Assembly: GCA_900555635.1 (NCBI GenBank)
Contig: USLU01000029.1
Location: forward strand, 1-60,486
Direction: 5' to 3'
Source: an uncultured Bacteroides sp.
GTDB taxonomy: Bacteria > Bacteroidota > Bacteroidia > Bacteroidales > Bacteroidaceae
Length of the DNA: 60,486 bases
This document shows positions 50,063-59,306 of this stretch, in pieces. Each line of letters starts with the position of its first letter. Positions within the stretch are counted from its first letter, which is position 1. Position numbers and translations under genes: made by a program. A model generated the notes under the pieces. It was not told where the DNA came from and searched no databases. It saw only the letters and a program-made list of their open reading frames with translations.

Positions 50063-51316
50063 ATGATTGATCTTTTTCAAGAAATATACGCCACCATCAA
50101 GCGCAATAAGTTGCGCACATTCCTCACAGGATTCGCGGTGGCATGGGGCATCTTTATCCTCATCGTACTGCTGGGAGCGGGTAACGGACTGATGAATGCC
50201 CAAAACGAGCAGATGTCTTCCCTGGCGATGAACTCCATCAAAGTGGGTGCCGGATGGACCAGCAAAGCTTATGACGGGCTGAAGCAAGGGAGAAGAATAC
50301 AGCTTGACAACAAGGACCTGAAGTTAAGTCAGAATATGACCAAGCATGTAGAGAACGCCGGAGGTATGCTAAGCCAAGGCAGTGTAAACATCAGTTACGG
50401 CCAAGAATATATCAACGAGACTCTGACAGGCGTCTATCCCAATTATCTGGACATTGAACGCCCCACCCTACTAAACGGTCGATTCATCAACCAGTTAGAT
50501 ATAGAGCAACGCAGGAAAGTAGCCGTCATCAACGAACGGTCAGTAAAAACCCTCTTCAAGCATGGAGTAGCACCGTTAGGGAAAATGTTGAATATGGGAG
50601 GTGTTATGTTTCAGGTTGTAGGTATCTACAAAGACAAAGGAAATGAAAGTGGACAAATTGTATTCATCCCTTTCAGTACCCTGCAACTGGTATTCAACAA
50701 AGGGGATAAACTAGGAAATATTCTCTTCGCCATCAAGGACTTGAATACGAAAGAAGAAAACGAAGCCTTTGAAGCCGATTACCGTGCCGCCATTGGTGCC
50801 CACCAACGTTTCGACAAGACTGATGAAGGTGCTATTTGGATGTGGAACCGTTTCACCCAGATGCTTCAGATGAACCAGGGTAGCAGCTACATGCGTACAG
50901 CCATCTGGGTCATCGGCCTCTTCACTCTGCTGAGCGGTATTGTAGGCGTATCGAATATCATGCTGATTACTGTAAAAGAGCGTACCCGCGAATTTGGAAT
51001 ACGCAAAGCTTTGGGAGCACGCCCCTTGTCCATACTGAAACTGGTTATCGTGGAAAGTGTGGTAATCACGGCCTTCTTTGGATACGTAGGCATGCTGGCA
51101 GGTGTAGGAGCCACAGAATATATGAATATAGTAGCGGGAAAGCAGGTAGTGGACATAGGTGTGGAGCAAGCCACCATGTTCCTAAACCCTACAGTAGACT
51201 TGGGAGTAGCCATCAGAGCCACAATGACCTTGATTATTGCAGGTACGTTGGCCGGATTTTTCCCCGCACTGAAAGCCGTAAGAACACGCCCTATAGAAGC
51301 CTTGCGGGCTGACTAA
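50063..51316 (+). CDS. MacB-type ABC permease (first of two)
   Basis: This 417-residue protein has an N-terminal membrane helix at about 20-43, a large periplasmic MacB_PCD domain at about 50-280 and three C-terminal helices of the FtsX domain (about 286-405). The cytoplasmic loop after the second helix reads VKERTREFGIRKALGARP, the coupling sequence of the MacB/LolC type. Its periplasmic domain transmits force to an adaptor or substrate rather than forming a full channel. The gene begins 10 bp after the ATPase gene. Confidence 0.9.
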   Translation: MIDLFQEIYATIKRNKLRTFLTGFAVAWGIFILIVLLGAGNGLMNAQNEQMSSLAMNSIKVGAGWTSKAYDGLKQGRRIQLDNKDLKLSQNMTKHVENAGGMLSQGSVNISYGQEYINETLTGVYPNYLDIERPTLLNGRFINQLDIEQRRKVAVINERSVKTLFKHGVAPLGKMLNMGGVMFQVVGIYKDKGNESGQIVFIPFSTLQLVFNKGDKLGNILFAIKDLNTKEENEAFEADYRAAIGAHQRFDKTDEGAIWMWNRFTQMLQMNQGSSYMRTAIWVIGLFTLLSGIVGVSNIMLITVKERTREFGIRKALGARPLSILKLVIVESVVITAFFGYVGMLAGVGATEYMNIVAGKQVVDIGVEQATMFLNPTVDLGVAIRATMTLIIAGTLAGFFPALKAVRTRPIEALRAD

Positions 51317-51348
51317 AAGCAGATATTAAAAACTACAGAATTAAGATT

Positions 51349-52590
51349 ATGAAACTCGATTTAGATACATTCAATGAAATCCTGATTACCATCACGCGCA
51401 ACAAGACGCGCAGCCTTCTGACGGCATTCGGTGTATTCTGGGGCATCTTCATGCTGGTTACACTGCTGGGCGGCGGCAATGGCTTCAAAGGATTAATGAG
51501 CAGTGCCTTCGACGGGTTTGCTCAGAACTCGGCATTCGTCTGGCCGCAGAAAACCGGAGAGGCCTACAAAGGTTTCCGCAAAGGACGATGGTGGAACCTG
51601 GAACAAAGTGACATGGAACGCATACGCCAGATAGAGGGAATCGATGTGGTAACCAGTGTACAAAGCCGCTGGGGGGTTACCGCTGTCTACCAAGAGAAAA
51701 AGAGCAACGCTATTGTAAAAGGACTTTATCCTGATTATACACATATAGAAGAACAGAGAGTGAAGTACGGACGCTTCATCAATGACATAGACGTATTGGA
51801 GAACCGCAAAGTCTGTTTTCTGGGTAAGAAAGTGAGTGAAGAGTTGTTTGGCAAAGATGTTAACTCTTGCGGAAAGCTAATCAAAGCGGACGGTATATAT
51901 TATCAGATAGTAGGCGTATCGGACGACAGTAATGCTAACATGCAAATCAACGGTCGTGCAGAAGAGAGCATCAGCATCCCTTTCAGTACCTTTGCCACCG
52001 CTTATAACACCGGTGCCGATATCGGACTGATGTGCCTCACTATGGAACCGGGCTACAAAGTAACCACCCTGCAGCCGCAGATTGAAAAGGTTATCAAGCA
52101 ACACCATTTCATACATCCCGATGACAACCAGGCTATAACCATGCTGAATGCCGAAGCCATGTTCTCGATGGTCGACTCACTCTTTGCAGGAATCAACATA
52201 TTGATCTGGATGATCGGATTAGGTACACTGATAAGCGGTATTATCGGCGTGTCCAACATTATGATGGTGACCGTAAAGGAACGGACTACAGAAATAGGTA
52301 TCCGCCGGGCCATCGGTGCTACTCCTCGCACCATCATGGAGCAAATCCTGACTGAAAGCATGGTGTTGACACTGATTGCAGGTATGGCAGGCATCTCGTT
52401 CTCAGTATTTATATTGCAGATGATGAACATGGGAATGCAGGTCGAACACCCCAACGTCAATTTTCAGGTAAGTTTCGGATTGGCAATAGGAGCCGCCATT
52501 ATGGTAGTCATATTGGGCATAACAGCCGGAATTGCACCGGCATACCGTGCCATGTCCATCAAACCTATTGAGGCGATAAGGGACGAATAA
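51349..52590 (+). CDS. MacB-type ABC permease (second of two)
   Basis: This 413-residue paralogue of the preceding permease has the same fold: N-terminal helix (about 20-43), periplasmic domain and FtsX domain with VKERTTEIGIRRAIGATP. The two differ substantially in the periplasmic domain (for example WPQKTGEAYKGFRKGRWWNLE), so they probably form a heterodimer and not a redundant pair. It lies 32 bp downstream of the first permease gene. Confidence 0.9.
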   Translation: MKLDLDTFNEILITITRNKTRSLLTAFGVFWGIFMLVTLLGGGNGFKGLMSSAFDGFAQNSAFVWPQKTGEAYKGFRKGRWWNLEQSDMERIRQIEGIDVVTSVQSRWGVTAVYQEKKSNAIVKGLYPDYTHIEEQRVKYGRFINDIDVLENRKVCFLGKKVSEELFGKDVNSCGKLIKADGIYYQIVGVSDDSNANMQINGRAEESISIPFSTFATAYNTGADIGLMCLTMEPGYKVTTLQPQIEKVIKQHHFIHPDDNQAITMLNAEAMFSMVDSLFAGINILIWMIGLGTLISGIIGVSNIMMVTVKERTTEIGIRRAIGATPRTIMEQILTESMVLTLIAGMAGISFSVFILQMMNMGMQVEHPNVNFQVSFGLAIGAAIMVVILGITAGIAPAYRAMSIKPIEAIRDE

Positions 52591-52649
52591 TGAATAATTG
52601 GCAAAAAGTGATAAAAAACAAAAGATTAAAATAATAATACTATAATAAG

Positions 52650-53756
52650 ATGAAAACTAAGAAGTATCTGAAAATTGCATTGTTGGTGGTAGTAGCCGCC
52701 TTGTTTATCTGGACATTCGTGTTCCTGTACCAGAAGTCTCAACCTAAAATAGCGGTGTACGAAATAGTTGCACCCGAAGTGACCGACTTGGAAAAGACAA
52801 CTGTAGCTACCGGTAAGGTAGAACCAAGAGACGAAGTTCTTATCAAACCACAAATCTCAGGTATTGTTTCGGAAGTATACAAAGAAGCCGGTGAAAGTGT
52901 CAAGAAGAATGAAGTTATAGCCAAAGTAAAAGTTATTCCGGAATTGGGACAACTGAACTCAGCCGAAAGCCGTGTACGTCTGGCAGAGATCAATGCCAAC
53001 CAAGCAGAAACAGACTTCTCCCGTGTACAAAAGCTATATAAAGACAAGCTTATCAGTGCCGAAGAGTACGAAAAAGGGGAAGTGTCTATTAAACAAGCGC
53101 GCGAAGAACTGCAAGCCGCCAAAGATAATCTGGAGATTATCAAGGAAGGTATCACCAAGAATAGTGCCTCTTTTAGCAGCACACTGATTCGTTCTACCAT
53201 CGATGGTTTGATTCTGGATGTACCTATCAAGGTGGGTAACTCAGTAATTATGAGTAACACTTTCAATGATGGTACAACGATTGCCACTGTAGCCAACATG
53301 AACGATTTGATTTTCCGTGGCAAGATTGACGAAACCGAAGTAGGACGTGTACACGAAGGTATGCCGGTAAAACTGACAATCGGTGCTTTACAGAATCTTT
53401 CTTTCAATGCCGTACTGGAATACATTTCTCCGAAGGGTGTGGAAGAAAACGGTGCCAATCAGTTTGAAATCAAAGCGGCCGTTGCTGCACCGGATAGCGT
53501 ACAGATACGTTCGGGCTATTCCGCCAATGCAGAAATCGTACTGGAACGTATTCAGAAAACACTGGCTTTGCCCGAAAGCACTATCGAGTTCAGTGGCGAC
53601 AGCACATTTGTCTATGTAATGACAGATAGCGTACCTCAACAGCAATTCAGACGCCAGCCAATCAAAGTAGGCATGAGCGATGGTATCAAGATTGCCATTA
53701 AAGAAGGAATCACTGCCAAAGACAAGATTCGTGGTGCCGAGAAGAAGGATAAATAA
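52650..53756 (+). CDS. Periplasmic adaptor protein (MacA/HlyD family)
   Basis: This 368-residue protein has one N-terminal membrane helix at about 7-27, a lipoyl-like barrel-sandwich start (VATGKVEPRDEVLIKPQISG), a coiled-coil hairpin at about 108-170 (SAESRVRLAEINANQAETDF), and a beta-barrel/membrane-proximal domain (RGKIDETEVGRVHEGMPV). It links the MacB-type permeases to the TolC channel. It lies 59 bp after the second permease gene and 27 bp before the tolC-like gene. Confidence 0.92.
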   Translation: MKTKKYLKIALLVVVAALFIWTFVFLYQKSQPKIAVYEIVAPEVTDLEKTTVATGKVEPRDEVLIKPQISGIVSEVYKEAGESVKKNEVIAKVKVIPELGQLNSAESRVRLAEINANQAETDFSRVQKLYKDKLISAEEYEKGEVSIKQAREELQAAKDNLEIIKEGITKNSASFSSTLIRSTIDGLILDVPIKVGNSVIMSNTFNDGTTIATVANMNDLIFRGKIDETEVGRVHEGMPVKLTIGALQNLSFNAVLEYISPKGVEENGANQFEIKAAVAAPDSVQIRSGYSANAEIVLERIQKTLALPESTIEFSGDSTFVYVMTDSVPQQQFRRQPIKVGMSDGIKIAIKEGITAKDKIRGAEKKDK

Positions 53757-53783
53757 ACCTAAACTGACTAAAAGAGAAAAAGT

Positions 53784-55112
53784 ATGAATAAAAAGATATT
53801 AGTATACCTCGCTATTGCCGGCTGCTTATCAGCTCAAGCACAGGAACGCTGGTCTTTGCGCCAATGTATCGACTACGCCATCGAGCATAACATCAACATT
53901 CGCAAGAGTGCCAATACCTCTGAACAAAGTGCTGTGAATGTGAATACAGCCAAATGGGCGCGACTGCCGAACCTCAATGCAAGCGCCGGTCAGAGCTGGA
54001 ACTGGGGACGTACCCAAACAGCTGTCAAAGACCAAGATACAGGTGACTATTCAACTGTATACGTCAACACTGCCAGTCATGGTACCAATATGAGTCTGAA
54101 TACCAGTATTCCTATTTTTACCGGATTCGAAATACCTAATCAGTATGCACTTTCCAAACTGAACCTGAAAGCGGCTATTGCTGACCTCGAGAAGGCCAAA
54201 GAAGATATTTCCATTAATATAGCCTCAGCCTACCTGAAAGTGCTATTCTGCGAAGAACTTCACCAAGTAGCTTTAGGACAGGTTAGTTTGAGTAAAGAGC
54301 AATATGCCCGCATCAACCGTTTGGCGGAATTAGGAAAAGCCTCGCCTGCCGAAGTAGCCGAAGCCAAATCGCGTGTAGCGCAAGATGAGATGAAAGCCGT
54401 GCAAACATCCAACGATTACAGTTTGTCCCTGCTCGACCTCAGCCAGCTTATCGAACTCGAAACTCCGGAAGGTCTTAAACTGGAATCTCCGGCTATCACC
54501 CTGAACTTAGTTCCCCTGACCCCACCAGACGAGATCCTTCAGACAGCCTTGGTAAGCAAACCTGCTATTCAAGCTGCACAATTCCGCCTGGAAGGCAGCA
54601 AGCACAGCATCCGCATCGCTCAAAGTGGGTATTACCCTCAATTGAACCTGAATGGTAGTCTCGGTACTAATTATTATTCAACGATAGACCGTACTTTCAG
54701 TCAGCAAATGAATGATAACTTCAGTAAATACATAGGCTTCAATCTTAGTGTACCCATCTTTAACCGCCTTGCCACCCGTAACAATGTGCGCACTGCGCGT
54801 TTGAAAAGTCAATTTTACGGATTAGAGCTGGATAATGCCAAAAAGACTCTTTACAAAGAGATTCAACAAGCCTGGTATACTGCAACTGCTGCCGAAAGTA
54901 AATATCTGAGCAGCCACGCTGCCGCTATTGCCAGCGAAGAGTCCTTCAAACTGATGAGCGAGAAGTACAATAACGGTAAGGCTAATGCCGTAGAGTACAA
55001 TGAAGCCAAACAGAATCTAATGAAAGCCCAGTCCGACGAATTGCAGGCAAAATATGAATATTTGTTCGATACTAAGATTCTGGATTTCTACAAAGGCATA
55101 CCTATAGAATGA
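53784..55112 (+). CDS. TolC-family outer-membrane channel
   Basis: This 442-residue protein has a signal peptide ending LSAQAQ at about 19 and the duplicated outer-membrane efflux (OEP) domain. WSLRQCIDYAIEHNINIRKS opens the first repeat, and a long helical stretch holds periodic Ala/Lys residues (SPAEVAEAKSRVAQDEM). It forms the trimeric exit duct for the adaptor-ABC pump encoded by the four preceding genes. The transported substrate cannot be read from sequence; antibiotics, lipids or peptides are all possible for MacB systems. Confidence 0.92.
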   Translation: MNKKILVYLAIAGCLSAQAQERWSLRQCIDYAIEHNINIRKSANTSEQSAVNVNTAKWARLPNLNASAGQSWNWGRTQTAVKDQDTGDYSTVYVNTASHGTNMSLNTSIPIFTGFEIPNQYALSKLNLKAAIADLEKAKEDISINIASAYLKVLFCEELHQVALGQVSLSKEQYARINRLAELGKASPAEVAEAKSRVAQDEMKAVQTSNDYSLSLLDLSQLIELETPEGLKLESPAITLNLVPLTPPDEILQTALVSKPAIQAAQFRLEGSKHSIRIAQSGYYPQLNLNGSLGTNYYSTIDRTFSQQMNDNFSKYIGFNLSVPIFNRLATRNNVRTARLKSQFYGLELDNAKKTLYKEIQQAWYTATAAESKYLSSHAAAIASEESFKLMSEKYNNGKANAVEYNEAKQNLMKAQSDELQAKYEYLFDTKILDFYKGIPIE

Positions 55113-55151
55113 GTTTTTAAGATGATATAAATTAGTTGTTGTATTTGTTTG

Positions 55152-55190
55152 CTCCCCTCTTTCACTTCCTCCGAAGAAAAAAGAGGGGAG
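55152..55190 (+). terminator. Terminator after the efflux operon
   Basis: Arms CTCCCCTCTTT (55152-55162) and AAAGAGGGGAG (55180-55190) are followed by TTTC. The stem has 11 perfect pairs and lies 40 bp after the tolC-like stop. Confidence 0.75.
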
Positions 55191-55274
55191 TTTCATTTGC
55201 AATCTGCTTAATTACTTACCTTTGCAGCGCAAAACATGCCGGATAAAAGTTATAACTTATAACTAATTTAGAGA

Positions 55275-57251
55275 ATGACTAAGAGGAAAATCAATAAAGT
55301 TATTATCGGAAGCTGCATCCTGCTCTTTCTCATAATATCAATAATCTACATCTGCCGTGGCAATATCCTACGTCGTATAGCCAACCAACGCATCGTGCAT
55401 CTGGAACAACGCTACGGATTGGGTATCGCTTATAGCCATCTGAGCATGAAAGGTATAAATACCATCTCTTTGCAAGGGTTGATTGTCGTTCCGCAGAATC
55501 GCGACACACTCCTCTCCCTCCAATCATTGGATGTACGCATTAGTTTATGGAAACTGCTTTGGGGAAATATCAGAGTGAGAGATGTACAAATGGACGGTTT
55601 AGTACTGAACTTCATCAAACAGGATTCCATAGCCAATTATGATTTCCTGTTCCTACCGTCGCACAAGCCAGACGCTACCACACCCCAGAAAGAAAACACA
55701 TCTTCCGATTATACTCATCGTACCAATGCCTTGCTGAATCTGTTATTTGGCTTATTACCCGGCAACGGAGAACTCACCAATCTTAGTATCAGCGAGAGAA
55801 GAGATACTAATTTCGTAACCTTCCGCATTCCTAAATTCCGTATCGACGACCATCGTTTTCAATCCGAGATATCGATTCTTGAAGACACCCTGACCCAAGA
55901 ATGGAATACCAAAGGCGAAATAAATCCCTCCGAACGGCGACTATTTGCCAGTATTTATGCCCCCAATTTAACTGTACCTTATATCCGCCGCCGGTTTGGT
56001 GCGGAGGTTCATTTTGACAGTCTCACTTGCAGCCTTTCACAAGAACCATCGAATGGAGCGATTACCCGTCTTGTAGGCCAGTCCGAAGTGCATGGACTAC
56101 AACTCTATCACAAACGTATTTCTCCCGAAGTTATCAACTTAAATCACGGGAAGCTGGGGTTTCATTTAAACATTACTCCGCAAGCAGTTGAGTTAGACAG
56201 TACCAGCCTCATCCAATTCAATGCATTAGCTTTTCATCCATACCTGAAAGCGGAATGGCAACCAAACAAGGAGAAAGAAAAGCCATGGCATTTTACAGCT
56301 TCCGTTCACAAACCCTGGTTTCAATCGGAAGAACTGTTCAGTTCGTTGCCCAAAGGTCTGTTTGAGAATTTGGAGGGCATCAGAACCTCCGGACAATTGG
56401 CTTACCATTTTCTGCTGGATGTAGACTTTGCCCGCCTGGATAGCATGAAACTGGAATCTGAATTGAAAGAAAAAGATTTTCGCATCCTCAGCTACGGGAA
56501 AACAGATTTACGTAAGATGTCCGGTGAGTTTGAATATACCGCCTATGAAAACGGACAACCGGTACGTACTTTCCCCATTGGTCCAAGCTGGGAACACTTT
56601 ACCCCGCTGGATAGTATTTCGCCGCTATTGCAGATGTCGGTCATGCAAAGCGAAGACGGCGCTTTCTTTTATCATCATGGCTTCTTGCCCGATGCCATGC
56701 GCGAAGCATTGATCTACGACCTTCAGGTACGCCGTTTTGCCCGTGGCGGAAGTACCATTTCCATGCAATTAGTGAAGAATGTATTTCTGAACCGGAACAA
56801 AAATATTGCCCGCAAACTGGAAGAAGCACTCATTGTATGGCTGATAGAAACCGAACGCCTGACTTCCAAAGCCCGGATGTACGAAGTTTATCTGAATATT
56901 GCCGAATGGGGGCCCATGATTTACGGTATACAAGAAGCGGCAGATTTCTATTTTGACAAGCATCCGTCACAACTCAGCATTGAAGAATGTATCTTCCTTG
57001 CTTCCATTATCCCGAAGCCCAAACACTTCAAAAGTTCGTTTACAGAAGATGGCAAGTTGAAAGAAAATCAGGAGGGTTATTTCCGTCTGCTCACAGAAAG
57101 ACTGGTTCAAAAAGAAATTATCAGTGAAGCAGAAGCTGCCCAAGTTAGGATTGAAAACCTGCAACTAAAAGGGAAAGCAAAAGATTACTTCAATCCGAAT
57201 TTCTCACCACAGATTACACAGACCAACACAGATATTCCTGATAATCAATAA
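55275..57251 (+). CDS. Membrane GT51 peptidoglycan transglycosylase with long N-terminal extension
   Basis: This 658-residue protein has one N-terminal membrane helix (about 8-27), then about 400 residues of beta-rich sequence with AsmA/DUF-like character, then a GT51 domain at about 445-630. The catalytic glutamate is E460 in SEDGAFFYHHG; RRFARGGSTISMQLVKN, RKLEEA, NIAEWG and GIQEAADFYF are the other GT51 motifs. GT51 enzymes polymerise lipid II into glycan strands. No transpeptidase domain is present. The N-terminal region is unlike classic monofunctional MtgA, which is only about 240 residues long. The last dozen codons fall in an inverted-repeat arm. Confidence 0.82.
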   Translation: MTKRKINKVIIGSCILLFLIISIIYICRGNILRRIANQRIVHLEQRYGLGIAYSHLSMKGINTISLQGLIVVPQNRDTLLSLQSLDVRISLWKLLWGNIRVRDVQMDGLVLNFIKQDSIANYDFLFLPSHKPDATTPQKENTSSDYTHRTNALLNLLFGLLPGNGELTNLSISERRDTNFVTFRIPKFRIDDHRFQSEISILEDTLTQEWNTKGEINPSERRLFASIYAPNLTVPYIRRRFGAEVHFDSLTCSLSQEPSNGAITRLVGQSEVHGLQLYHKRISPEVINLNHGKLGFHLNITPQAVELDSTSLIQFNALAFHPYLKAEWQPNKEKEKPWHFTASVHKPWFQSEELFSSLPKGLFENLEGIRTSGQLAYHFLLDVDFARLDSMKLESELKEKDFRILSYGKTDLRKMSGEFEYTAYENGQPVRTFPIGPSWEHFTPLDSISPLLQMSVMQSEDGAFFYHHGFLPDAMREALIYDLQVRRFARGGSTISMQLVKNVFLNRNKNIARKLEEALIVWLIETERLTSKARMYEVYLNIAEWGPMIYGIQEAADFYFDKHPSQLSIEECIFLASIIPKPKHFKSSFTEDGKLKENQEGYFRLLTERLVQKEIISEAEAAQVRIENLQLKGKAKDYFNPNFSPQITQTNTDIPDNQ

Positions 57252-57290
57252 AATACTTTTCAGTCTGCGTTAATCCGTGTAATCTGTGGT
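57206..57290. repeat. 27-bp inverted repeat overlapping the GT51 gene end
   Basis: Arms at 57206-57232 and 57264-57290 are complementary at 23 of 27 positions and contain ACCACAGATTACAC at their outer ends. The left arm encodes residues near 645-653 of the transglycosylase. The right arm ends 4 bp before the stop of the convergent gene. Confidence 0.7.
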
Positions 57291-57294
57291 AAGT

Positions 57295-58179
57295 TTATCT
57301 TTCCCGCTTATTCTCAGAAGAACGGGAAGAACTGTTGCTTGAAGTTCGTGTACTTGTCGCCGAACTTCTGCGACTTTTGCTCTCCGAGCTTACTCTGCTG
57401 CTACGTGAGCTACTATTATTATTTCTAGTTTTTGTGTTTTCTACTTTTGTCTTACGCGAATTTCCATTTCCGGCACTTCGACGGATGCTACTGTTATCAT
57501 TAGAACGACGGGAAGAAGAATTCACGCTTTCCCTGGTACTGCTGCTTCGTCTTGTTGATACACTTCCTGAAGGACGAGTACTTGAATTGGGACGTATATT
57601 CACTGATCCGAAATCCGAACGACGGGCGGTAGTATAAGCCTTATGGTCACGGAGCCTATAAGAACCGTTATAAACAGGATGATTATGACGCCCCTTGTAA
57701 TAGCTTGCATTATTATAATGAGTACGGTAATGACCTCCGCAATATGTACGATAATGGTGCGGACGAGGAAAATAGAAATGGTTTCGATTGCTGTAATTTA
57801 TATAGATACGGAATGTCCAACGTCCTCCGGTTACATAAATCGGACGGTAGAAATAATCGGCTTGCATAAACCTGCCATATTGCCGGCTGCTCAAAACCCA
57901 ACGCAAATCATCGTTGCGTACATCCAGATAGTCGTAATAACGGTTCAATGCCCATTCCTCACCACGAAGGACATCATCCATCAAATAACTTACACCGGCT
58001 ATGAAGTCGTAATTAATTTCATACACATCGTTATATTGTGCAGTATTCAAATTCATTTCATAAGCCATCTTGTCCGTAAGGAAAAGAGTTTCTTTACGTA
58101 TTTTGCTGTTGCTCATTGCCGCACTACAGATAGTAGTACTCATTGCTGCGGCAAGTAATATAAATAGTATCCGTTTCAT
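57295..58179 (-). CDS. Exported protein with Arg/Ser-rich low-complexity C-terminus
   Basis: This 294-residue protein has a signal peptide of about 20 residues (ending CSAA). Residues 21-130 form a helical domain with Tyr/Asp-rich sequence (YEMNLNTAQYNDVYEINYDF). A His/Tyr-rich segment follows at about 130-185. Residues 190-294 are almost entirely Arg, Ser, Asn and Thr, with many RSS and SRR steps. I do not recognise a catalytic family. The basic tail could bind anionic surface polymers or nucleic acid. It is convergent with the GT51 gene. Frame and codon use look normal, so it is probably a real gene. Confidence 0.65.
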   Translation of the reverse strand: MKRILFILLAAAMSTTICSAAMSNSKIRKETLFLTDKMAYEMNLNTAQYNDVYEINYDFIAGVSYLMDDVLRGEEWALNRYYDYLDVRNDDLRWVLSSRQYGRFMQADYFYRPIYVTGGRWTFRIYINYSNRNHFYFPRPHHYRTYCGGHYRTHYNNASYYKGRHNHPVYNGSYRLRDHKAYTTARRSDFGSVNIRPNSSTRPSGSVSTRRSSSTRESVNSSSRRSNDNSSIRRSAGNGNSRKTKVENTKTRNNNSSSRSSRVSSESKSRRSSATSTRTSSNSSSRSSENKRER

Positions 58180-58305
58180 AATAGCACTTTTTAGAAGTTC
58201 ATACTCTGTCTATTCATCTCTTTTGTAGAAGCAAAAATAGGGGAATCTTTTCCCCTATCCGCTTGTTTATCTCTAATCTTAAATAGGGAAATCCCTATTT
58301 AGTGA

Positions 58306-59151
58306 TTAGTAATCGTTAGTCACTACCTTCATTCCTTCTTTTTCCAACAGTATCAGGTGTTTCTTATACAAGTCACCCACCGCTTTCTTGAAGGTTTTCT
58401 TGCTGACACCAAAAATGGCATAAATCTCCTCTGCCGGACTCTTGTCATTCAGTTCCGTACGTCCGCCATGCTCACGGATATATTCCAGCAAGGTAGTTGC
58501 AAAGTCTTCCACTTTTCCTTGTCCCGGTTTTTGAAGCATCAGGTCTATTTTGCCATCTTCGCGCACCTGTTTTATATAAGCCTTGAGCTGCATACCTGTG
58601 CGCAAGGATTGAAATATCTCGCTATCATATAACAAGCCGCTATATTCATTTTCTATGATTGCTTTGAAACCAAGATCGGTCTTCTGCCAAATCAGGATAT
58701 TCACTTCCTGCCCTGCCTCGTATGGGGCTTTCTCTTTCGACAAATAACGATCAACTTTAGCTGACGCTACAATGCGATAACTTTCTTCATCCAAATGGGC
58801 ATGAATCACATAACTGCGTCCCACCTGCATTTTCATTTTCTGCTCACTGAAAGGAACGAAGATGTCTTTCATCAGTCCCCAATTCAAAAAAGCGCCATAC
58901 TGATTAATCCAGGCTACTTCCAGGCAAGCAAATTGTCCCACTTGCACCAGTGGCGTCAGTGTAGTAGCCACCAAACGTTCTTCATTATCCAGATAGATAA
59001 ACACTTTCAATTCATCTCCCGGCTCGCAATTCTCGGGAACATAACGAGAAGGAAGCAAGATTTCTCCCTCTTCCCCACCATCCAGATACATGCCGAAATC
59101 GACTTCCTTTACTACCTTTAATGTATTGAACTTTCCTAACTCAATGCTCAT
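58306..59151 (-). CDS. CvfB-like RNA-binding protein with S1 domains
   Basis: From the ATG at 59151 (MSIELGKFNTL) the protein has 281 residues. It contains S1-type OB folds at about 1-60, 65-130 and 140-210 (FGMYLDGGEEGEILLPSRY; GAFLNWGLMKDIFVPFSEQK; SGLLYDSEIF) and a C-terminal winged helix at about 220-281, the CvfB layout. CvfB proteins bind RNA and affect virulence and stress genes in Firmicutes; the role here is unknown. An ATG at 59169 is in frame, but it lies inside the -7 box, so it cannot be in the transcript. Confidence 0.85.
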   Translation of the reverse strand: MSIELGKFNTLKVVKEVDFGMYLDGGEEGEILLPSRYVPENCEPGDELKVFIYLDNEERLVATTLTPLVQVGQFACLEVAWINQYGAFLNWGLMKDIFVPFSEQKMKMQVGRSYVIHAHLDEESYRIVASAKVDRYLSKEKAPYEAGQEVNILIWQKTDLGFKAIIENEYSGLLYDSEIFQSLRTGMQLKAYIKQVREDGKIDLMLQKPGQGKVEDFATTLLEYIREHGGRTELNDKSPAEEIYAIFGVSKKTFKKAVGDLYKKHLILLEKEGMKVVTNDY

Positions 59152-59168
59152 AATCTTTCGTTTTGCCA

Positions 59169-59176
59169 CAAAGATA
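59169..59176 (-). promoter_or_regulatory. -7 box of the CvfB-like gene
   Basis: The minus strand reads TATCTTTG, an exact TAnnTTTG match. Transcription near 59163 leaves a leader of about 12 nt to the ATG at 59151. Confidence 0.6.
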
Positions 59177-59245
59177 CAGATTAAGGAATAACTTTTTGCT
59201 TTGAAAGATAACTTTTTTCTATGAACAACTCCTCGAGAAATGGGT

Positions 59246-59253
59246 TATCTTTG
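59246..59253 (+). promoter_or_regulatory. -7 box of the malate dehydrogenase gene
   Basis: TATCTTTG matches TAnnTTTG exactly on the plus strand, 54 bp upstream of the mdh ATG. The leader would be about 48 nt. No clear -33 element is seen. Confidence 0.6.
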
Positions 59254-59306
59254 TAACGTAGAAAACAACAATATAGTAAGTTATTCACCTTTAAAATAAT
59301 AGAATT

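Noticed and set aside
59152..59169. Earlier start of the CvfB-like protein at 59169
   Set aside because: The ATG overlaps the TATCTTTG box and would be upstream of the transcript start.
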